Assembly (NCBI GenBank): GCA_040902305.1
Contig: JBBDXN010000139.1
Coordinates: 11,803-75,802 of the forward strand
DNA length: 64,000 nucleotides
Direction of reading: 5' to 3'
Origin: CAMLFJ01 sp040902305
GTDB taxonomy: Bacteria > Methylomirabilota > Methylomirabilia > Rokubacteriales > CSP1-6
The position numbers were made by a program, and so were the translations under genes. Positions 58,874-64,000 of the stretch are shown piece by piece. The notes under the pieces are model-generated. The model did no database searches, had not been told where the DNA came from, and saw nothing but the letters and a program-made list of their open reading frames with translations. Position 1 is the stretch's first letter; the number at the start of each line of letters is the position of its first letter.

Positions 58874-59659
58874 TCAGTGAGTCACCACGTCGTACCAGAC
58901 CCGGAGCATCACCAGCGCGATGATGCCCGCGAGCACGCCGCGCAGCACCGTCACCGGCACGCGCCGGCTCACGCGGCCGCCGAGCGGGGCGCCGGTCAGC
59001 GAGGCCAGCACCACCGTCAGCGCGGGCCAGAGCGGGACCTGGCCGGTCAGCGCCTTGCCGAGGAAGCCGGTCACCGCGGACATGCCCACTATCGCGAGCG
59101 AGGTGCCGATGCTGAGCCGCATCGGGATCCGCATCACCCCCACCAGCACCGGCACCAGCAGGAACGCCCCGCCGGCCCCGATCAGGCCGGCCACGAGACC
59201 GATGCTTCCGCACGCCGCGATCGCCCCCGCGCGGTTGAACGCGACCCGGGCCCGGTCGTCCCCGCCCGGCGGGTCGGCGGGCGACCGGAACATGAGCGGC
59301 AGCGCGATCGTGGTCATGAGGGCGAAGGTGGCGAGCAGGGTGCGGCCGGACACGCGGGAGGAGAGGAGCGCGCCCACCAGGGAGCCCGCCGCCATCGCGG
59401 GCCCGCCGGTGAGCGCGAGGCCGCGATTCACCAGGGCGTGACGCCCGTGGCTCCACGTGCCGACCACCGCCGCCGCGAGCACCTGGGTCATGCTGAGCCC
59501 CGCCACCACCTTGATCGGCAGCTCGCCCGCGCCCAGCAGCGGCGGCACGTAGTAGAGGAGCGGGATCATCACGATCGCGCCGCCCACTCCGAGGAGCCCG
59601 GAGACGAAGGCGCCGCAGAAGGCGAGGACGAAGAGCGCGATCTCCAGCGTCGGCGTCAC
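58874..59659 (-). CDS. TauE/SafE family sulfite/sulfonate exporter
   Basis: A 261-residue membrane protein with about eight hydrophobic segments in two homologous halves, each starting with a glycine-rich motif (FVSGLLGVGGAIVMIPLL and GLVAGLIGAGGAFLLVPVL). TauE/SafE members move sulfite, sulfonates or other organosulfur anions. Position between cytochrome/flavoprotein and molybdoenzyme genes suggests export or exchange of a sulfur anion between periplasmic and cytoplasmic steps. GTG start. Confidence 0.88.
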   Translation of the reverse strand: MTPTLEIALFVLAFCGAFVSGLLGVGGAIVMIPLLYYVPPLLGAGELPIKVVAGLSMTQVLAAAVVGTWSHGRHALVNRGLALTGGPAMAAGSLVGALLSSRVSGRTLLATFALMTTIALPLMFRSPADPPGGDDRARVAFNRAGAIAACGSIGLVAGLIGAGGAFLLVPVLVGVMRIPMRLSIGTSLAIVGMSAVTGFLGKALTGQVPLWPALTVVLASLTGAPLGGRVSRRVPVTVLRGVLAGIIALVMLRVWYDVVTH

Positions 59660-59756
59660 GCGCGCGCCCGCCGCAGGGCATGGTGGCTCATGAAGGGCCC
59701 CATGATAGCGCGACTGCCGTCGTTCGACCGCCGGCTTTGCCGGCGCCTCCGATAAC

Positions 59757-60365
59757 TTAGCGGAGGCTCGAGTAGTACGCGGCCAGGTCCGCGAAGGTCT
59801 CGTCCGGGATGGTCTTCATCAGCGCCTTCAGCGCGGTGAGCGCCGGGTCGCCGGGGCTACGCCGATCCTGCTTGAACAGCACCATCTGCTCGCGCAGGTA
59901 GCCGGGCGCCTGGCCGGCCAGGCTCGGGATCAGCTTGGCGACGTCGCCCCGTCCCTGCGGGCCGTGGCAGATCACACACTGGGCCGCCGCGTTGCTGCCA
60001 CGGGTCACCGCGTCGGCGGGCGACGTGACGGGGGTGGGCTCGCGCTTGCGGGAGGCGAAGTAGGCCGCGACGTCGTCCACCCCGATGTTCAGCACCTGCT
60101 TGGCGTAGGGCTCCATCTCCGGGGAGAGGCGCTTGCCCGCCGCGTAGGCCTCGATCTGCTTCTTGAAGTAGGCCGCGTCGAACCCCGCGATGATGGGCAT
60201 GGCGCTCGACCGGCTATTGCCGGCCTGCCCGTGACACGCGGTGCAGGTGACGGACTGGACCGCGCCGCGCTCGTCGAGCGGGCCCGCGGCGAGGGCGTGG
60301 CTCCCGCCCAGCGCGCCCCAGAGGAGCGCGGCGGCGAACGCCGAGCGATACGGCGTGAAACGCAT
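59757..60365 (-). CDS. Dihaem cytochrome c (c4/FccA-like)
   Basis: A 202-residue periplasmic cytochrome with two haem sites, C41-T-A-C44-H45 and C130-V-I-C133-H134, in two similar halves. A signal peptide covers residues 1-27 (ALA cleavage). The ATG at 60365 is chosen for its GGAGG eight bases upstream. M56 (SAMPIIAG) is a probable axial ligand of the first haem. Directly after the FccB-like gene it most likely forms the cytochrome subunit of flavocytochrome c sulfide dehydrogenase. Confidence 0.88.
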   Translation of the reverse strand: MRFTPYRSAFAAALLWGALGGSHALAAGPLDERGAVQSVTCTACHGQAGNSRSSAMPIIAGFDAAYFKKQIEAYAAGKRLSPEMEPYAKQVLNIGVDDVAAYFASRKREPTPVTSPADAVTRGSNAAAQCVICHGPQGRGDVAKLIPSLAGQAPGYLREQMVLFKQDRRSPGDPALTALKALMKTIPDETFADLAAYYSSLR

Positions 60366-60400
60366 GAAAGAGATCCTCCCGGAGGCGCGACCGGCGGCGC

Positions 60401-61666
60401 TCATGCGAACATGTCCGCCCAGATGGACTGGGTCCAGCCGATGGCCCGCTGGGCCACCAGCGGGCTCTGGGCCGGCGTGAGCTTCTGCTCGATCTGCACG
60501 ACCTTCCCGTTCTCGATCTTGTAGGTGTTGACCACCGCGATCGCCTCGCGGTCGCTCACCCAGCTATAGCAGGTGTTGCCGGGGGCGATCGTGGGCGGCT
60601 GCTTGCCGTTGAGGAAGCTCACCACCGCCGCCGCGGTGATCTTGCCCATCGCGTTGGCGATATTGCCCGACTTGGGCACGGGCAGGCCGATGGTCGCGTC
60701 GCCGATGACGTGGATCCCCGGCTGCTTCACCGACTCGTAGGTGACGTGGTTGACCTCGCACCAGCGCTTGTCGCCGCCGACGAGATCGGCCTGGACCGCG
60801 ATGGCGCCCGCCCGCTGGGGCGGGATCAGGTTGACCACGTCGTAGCGGACCTTGTCGAACTCGGTGCGGATCTCGCGCGCGCCCGGATCCACCCCGACCA
60901 CCCGGCTGGCCGCCCGGTACTCGATGTTCGGATAGGCCCGCCAGGCCGCGCGGAAGAGCGCGGCCTTGGAGATGATGTTCTGGTTGGCGTCGAGCACGAT
61001 GAGCTTGGACCGGGGCTTGTGCGTCTTGAGGTACCACGCCACCATCGAGGTGCGCTCGTAGGGGCCGGGCGGGCACCGATAGGCGGCGGGCGGGATGCTC
61101 AGCACGAAGACGCCGCCGTCGGGCATGGCGGCGAGCTGCTGCGCGAGCTGCACGGTCTGCGGCCCCGCCTTCCACGCGTGCAGGACCTTGTCCTGGTTCT
61201 GGGCGAGGCCCTCCACCTGCTCCCACTGGAAGTCCACGCCGGGCGAGACCACGAGCCGGTCGTACTGGAGGTACCCGTCGCCGAGGCGCACCCGCTTCTG
61301 ATCGGGCTCGATGGCGGTCGCGGTCTCGTGGATGATCCGCACCCCGTGCTTGCGCAGGCCGTCGTACCCCATGGTGATCGAGTCGATCGTGCGCACGCCC
61401 GCCAGGACCAGGTTGCTGAACGGGCAGGAGACGAACTGTCGGTTGGGCTCGATCAGGACGACCTCGAGCGTCGGGTCGAGCAGGCGCACGTACCTGGCCG
61501 CGGTCGCCCCGCCCCAGCCGCCGCCGATCACGACGACGCGCGGACCCTTCTTGGGCGCGAAGTCGCCCTTGATCGCCGGCGCGCACCCGGCGAGGCCCGC
61601 GCCGGCCAGCACGCCCAGGCCGAGTCCGGAGGATCTCAGGAACGCCCTTCGAGTGACCACGCTCAT
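60401..61666 (-). CDS. fccB: Sulfide dehydrogenase flavoprotein (FccB/SoxF-like)
   Basis: A 421-residue Tat-exported flavoprotein. The twin arginine is at 6-7 (TRRAFLRSSGLGLGVLAG), followed by a lipobox-like LAGC (C28). The FAD loop is VVVIGGGWGGATAARY. Three cysteines match flavocytochrome c: C81 (VSCPFSN, covalent FAD site), and C198 (YRCPPGPYER) with C366 (GNTCYSW), the redox disulfide. It should oxidise sulfide to sulfur in the periplasm and pass electrons to the cytochrome encoded next. First gene of the sulfur unit, behind a good promoter. Confidence 0.9.
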   Translation of the reverse strand: MSVVTRRAFLRSSGLGLGVLAGAGLAGCAPAIKGDFAPKKGPRVVVIGGGWGGATAARYVRLLDPTLEVVLIEPNRQFVSCPFSNLVLAGVRTIDSITMGYDGLRKHGVRIIHETATAIEPDQKRVRLGDGYLQYDRLVVSPGVDFQWEQVEGLAQNQDKVLHAWKAGPQTVQLAQQLAAMPDGGVFVLSIPPAAYRCPPGPYERTSMVAWYLKTHKPRSKLIVLDANQNIISKAALFRAAWRAYPNIEYRAASRVVGVDPGAREIRTEFDKVRYDVVNLIPPQRAGAIAVQADLVGGDKRWCEVNHVTYESVKQPGIHVIGDATIGLPVPKSGNIANAMGKITAAAVVSFLNGKQPPTIAPGNTCYSWVSDREAIAVVNTYKIENGKVVQIEQKLTPAQSPLVAQRAIGWTQSIWADMFA

Positions 61667-61723
61667 CGTTGTTCCGCCTCCGTGCGCCGCTTGAATTCTC
61701 AGTTCTCGACCGGGATCGACGTG

Positions 61724-61753
61724 AATCTACCGGTCCGACAGGCAGCCTGTCAA
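61724..61753 (-). promoter_or_regulatory. Candidate sigma70-type promoter of the sulfur-oxidation unit
   Basis: On the minus strand a perfect TTGACA (61748-61753) and TAGATT (61724-61729, four of six) are 18 bp apart, giving a leader of about 50 bases before fccB with GGAGG near the ATG. The 15-bp palindrome at 61737-61751 covers part of the -35 box and spacer. Confidence 0.6.
61737..61751. promoter_or_regulatory. Perfect palindrome overlapping the -35 box, probable operator
   Basis: GACAGGC-A-GCCTGTC is a perfect 7-1-7 palindrome within the promoter of the sulfur unit. A dimeric repressor bound here would block RNA polymerase. No regulator gene lies in the unit. ArsR/SmtB-type sulfur sensors use sites of this general sort elsewhere, but no protein can be assigned. 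Confidence 0.5.
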
Positions 61754-61780
61754 GAGAATTAGGCCCTTCCGGAGGCTAAG

Positions 61781-63850
61781 CTAGTGCTTGTCCTTCTCGG
61801 CGCGGTGGGCGGCGACGACCTTCTCGGCGAGCTGGCCGGGCACTTCCTCGTAATGCGAGAACTCCATCGAGTACCCGCCCCGCCCGCCGGTCATGGAGCG
61901 CAGGCTGGACTCGTAGGTGAGCATCTCGGACATCGGTACCTGGGCGCGCACGATCACCACTTCGCCCTCCGGCTCCATGCCCACGATGCGCCCGCGCCGC
62001 CCGTTCAGGTCGCCGATGACCTCGCCCGCCGCCTCCGCCGCCGCCGAGACCTCGACGCTCATGACCGGCTCGAGCAGACAGGGCTTCGCCTCCATGAAGC
62101 CCTTCTGCAGGCCCATGGACGCCGCGATCTGGAAGGCCATGTCCGAGGAGTCCACGTCGTGATACGAGCCGTCGTAGAGCGTCACCTTGAGATCCACCAC
62201 CGGGTAGCCGGCGAAGATGCCGCGCTTCATGCACTCGCGGACGCCCTTCTCCACCGAGGGGATGAAGTTGCGCGGGATGGCGCCGCCGAAGATGTCGTCG
62301 ACGAACTCGAAGCCGCCGCCGCGGGTGAGCGGCTCGACGCGGAGCCAGGTGTCGCCGTACTGGCCGCGCCCGCCGGTCTGTTTCTTGTACTTGCCCTGCA
62401 CCTCCGCGCGCCCCTTCACCGTCTCCTTGTAGGGGATGCGCGGGGGCAGCAGGGACACGTCCACGTTGTACTTCCGCTTCATGCGCTCGACCACCACCTC
62501 GACGTGGAGCTGGCCCATGCCCGAGACCAGGAGCTGCTTGGTCTCCGGATCGTAGTGGTGATGCAGCGTGGGATCCTCCTCGGCCATCCGGTGCAGCGCG
62601 GTCGAGATCTTGTCCTCGTCGCCGCGGCTCTTGGGCTGGATCGCGAAGGAGATCGCGGGCTCCGGAAAGGAGATGCCGGGCAACGTCACCGGATGGGCCT
62701 CGTCGGAGAGGGTGTCGCCGGTGAGCGTGTCCTTCAGCTTGGCGACCACGCCGATCTCGCCGGGCCCGAGCGCCTCCACCGCCTTCTGCGTCTTGCCGGA
62801 CAGCCAGCCGAGGTGGCCGATCCGCTCGCGGCTGTCGCGGCTCGCGTTCAGGACCTGGCTGTCGGACCGGAGCGTGCCCGAGTACACCCGGAACACGGAG
62901 AGCTTGCCCACGTGTGGGTCCGAGATCGTCTTGAACACCACCGCGCAGAGGGGCGCCTTCGGATCGGCGGCGCGCTTGACCGGGGCCTTGGTGCGCGGGT
63001 CGGTCCCCTCCACCTCGGCCGCGTCGGCGGGGGACGGGAACTCGTTCACGATGAGGTCGAGCAGCGGGACGATGCCGATGCCGCGGGTGGCCGAGCTGGC
63101 CAGGATCGGCACGAGGTCGCCGGACATGATCGCCCGGCGCAGCGCGGCCAACATCTCCGGCTCGCCGATCGAGCCCTCCTCGAGGTACTTGGCGAGCAGC
63201 TCGTCGTCGGTCTCGGCGGCGGCCTCGGTCAGCTTCTCCCGATAGGACCTGGCGGTCTCGGCGAGATCGTCCGGGACGTCGGCCTCCCGGACCTTCCCGT
63301 CGGCGGTGACGAGCGCCCGCATCGCGATCAGGTCCACGATGCCGGTGAAGCCGCTCTCGCTGCCGATCGGCAGATGCAGGGGCACGAGGCGGCCCTTCAA
63401 CCGCTTCTGCAACGACTCGAGCGTGCGGAAGAAGTCGGCGCGCTCGCGGTCGAGCCGGTTGACGACGATGGCGCGCGGCAGCCCGTAGTCGTTCGCGAAC
63501 CGCCAGACCTTCTCGGTCTGCACCTGCACGCCCGCCACCGCGTCCACCACCACCACCGCGGCCCCGGCCACCCGCAGGCCCGCGCGCGCGTCGGCCACGA
63601 AGTCGCCGTAGCCCGGGGTGTCGATCAGATTGAGCCGGTGGCCCTTGTGGTCGCCGAAAGCGACCGCGGTATTGAGCGAGATCTTGCGCTTGATCTCGTC
63701 GGGATCGAAGTCGGTGGTGGTGGTCCCGTCGTCGACCCGGCCGAGCCGGCTGCCGACTCCGCAACCGAACAGGATCGCCTCGACCAGGGAGGTCTTGCCC
63801 ACGCCGCCGTGGCCGACGAATGCGACGTTGCGAATCTTGGCGATGTCCAT
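61781..63850 (-). CDS. Elongation-factor-G-like GTPase
   Basis: A 689-residue translational GTPase of the EF-G-like branch. G-motifs: G1 GHGGVGKTS (13-21), G3 DTPGYGDF (about 78-85), G4 NRLD in place of the NKxD of canonical EF-G, then domains II to V with PRIPYKETVKGRAEVQGKYKKQTGGRGQYGD as the domain IV start. The length is like EF-G. The NRLD change and divergent switch region place it with the second, non-essential EF-G-like proteins rather than with housekeeping FusA. AGGAGGT with six-base spacing precedes the ATG. No str-operon genes are adjacent. Confidence 0.88.
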   Translation of the reverse strand: MDIAKIRNVAFVGHGGVGKTSLVEAILFGCGVGSRLGRVDDGTTTTDFDPDEIKRKISLNTAVAFGDHKGHRLNLIDTPGYGDFVADARAGLRVAGAAVVVVDAVAGVQVQTEKVWRFANDYGLPRAIVVNRLDRERADFFRTLESLQKRLKGRLVPLHLPIGSESGFTGIVDLIAMRALVTADGKVREADVPDDLAETARSYREKLTEAAAETDDELLAKYLEEGSIGEPEMLAALRRAIMSGDLVPILASSATRGIGIVPLLDLIVNEFPSPADAAEVEGTDPRTKAPVKRAADPKAPLCAVVFKTISDPHVGKLSVFRVYSGTLRSDSQVLNASRDSRERIGHLGWLSGKTQKAVEALGPGEIGVVAKLKDTLTGDTLSDEAHPVTLPGISFPEPAISFAIQPKSRGDEDKISTALHRMAEEDPTLHHHYDPETKQLLVSGMGQLHVEVVVERMKRKYNVDVSLLPPRIPYKETVKGRAEVQGKYKKQTGGRGQYGDTWLRVEPLTRGGGFEFVDDIFGGAIPRNFIPSVEKGVRECMKRGIFAGYPVVDLKVTLYDGSYHDVDSSDMAFQIAASMGLQKGFMEAKPCLLEPVMSVEVSAAAEAAGEVIGDLNGRRGRIVGMEPEGEVVIVRAQVPMSEMLTYESSLRSMTGGRGGYSMEFSHYEEVPGQLAEKVVAAHRAEKDKH

Positions 63851-63977
63851 GTACCTACCTCCTGGCGGGGAGAAGGACGATGTGGCGGCGATGCTACCAC
63901 AGCGTCACGGGGCCTTCCAGCCCCCCGGCCCGAACTATTCACGAACGCGGGTCCCGCGTCCGGCCCGCCCCCTCCAC

Positions 63978-64000
63978 CAGCCCCCTCACCCGGCCCCTCT
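63978..64000. repeat. Start of a further REP-like element at the window edge
   Basis: CCAGCCCCCTCACCCGGCCC plus CTCT resembles the CCCCTCACCC(T/G)GCCCTCTCC arm of the dispersed family and runs off the window. Only one arm is visible. Confidence 0.4.

Noticed and set aside
59727..59745. GCCGGC-AAA-GCCGGC hairpin as terminator of the cytochrome gene
   Set aside because: There is no T-run after the stem and the next genes appear co-transcribed.

Overview
The window is GC-rich chromosomal DNA from a bacterium, densely packed and almost free of spacers inside operons. It contains exactly 100 N at 31003-31102, so it comes from a draft scaffold. Gene content (many SDRs, luciferase-like oxidoreductases, acyl-CoA dehydrogenases, CoA ligases, a clustered TCA cycle and a sulfur-oxidation operon) fits a soil or subsurface lineage such as Candidatus Rokubacteria/Methylomirabilota. 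That placement is an inference from gene content, not from a marker gene. No rRNA, tRNA, CRISPR array or intact transposase gene was seen.

Left part (1-8436, mostly + strand): a truncated branched-chain amino-acid type binding protein points left. Divergent from it is a tightly coupled catabolic operon: GntR/FCD regulator, SDR, IPNS-like 2OG-Fe(II) oxygenase, cysteine-synthase-like PLP enzyme, two-subunit CoA-transferase, luciferase-like oxidoreductase and PxpA. Its substrate is not recognisable. From 8452 to 15405 (- strand) lie a glycosyltransferase, a TPP enzyme, a VOC protein, a flavin reductase, a second luciferase-like enzyme and an aldolase/SDR fusion. A sulfatase-modifying-factor-like protein and a fatty-acid CoA ligase follow on the + strand (15504-17991).

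Middle part (18250-36635, - strand): M48 protease with a DUF898 protein, a pair of acyl-CoA dehydrogenases, a third luciferase-like enzyme, DinB, an alpha/beta hydrolase, a polar amino-acid ABC transporter (its ATPase gene carries an in-frame TGA) and a biotin carboxylase/BCCP pair. Then come the scaffold gap, the wreck of an SsuAB-type transporter, a benzoate-CoA-ligase-like enzyme, a binding protein without signal peptide, an SDR, a small conserved protein, a methyltransferase and ArfB.

Right part (36614-63850, - strand): a central-metabolism block reads acn-icd-mdh-VOC-fumA/B(two-subunit)-sdhCAB-sucCD-ndk, followed at its 3' end by a PH-domain membrane protein and arfB. Upstream sits an apparent twelve-gene sulfur unit: FccB-like flavoprotein, dihaem cytochrome c, TauE/SafE exporter, fused FeS/NrfD protein, molybdopterin oxidoreductase, SoxY, SoxZ, TlpA, a second SdhA/anchor/SdhB set and a HIT protein. 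It starts from a good promoter overlapped by a 15-bp palindrome. The logic suggests sulfide and/or sulfite oxidation feeding the quinone pool. An EF-G-like GTPase closes the window.

The spacers carry most of the unusual sequence: a dispersed family of CCCTCTCCCC/GGGGAGAGGG palindromes, three 15-bp tandem arrays sharing a GTGAGGGGT core, two MITE-like palindromes with identical 27-bp arms, and a perfect 33-bp inverted repeat between the acyl-CoA dehydrogenase genes.
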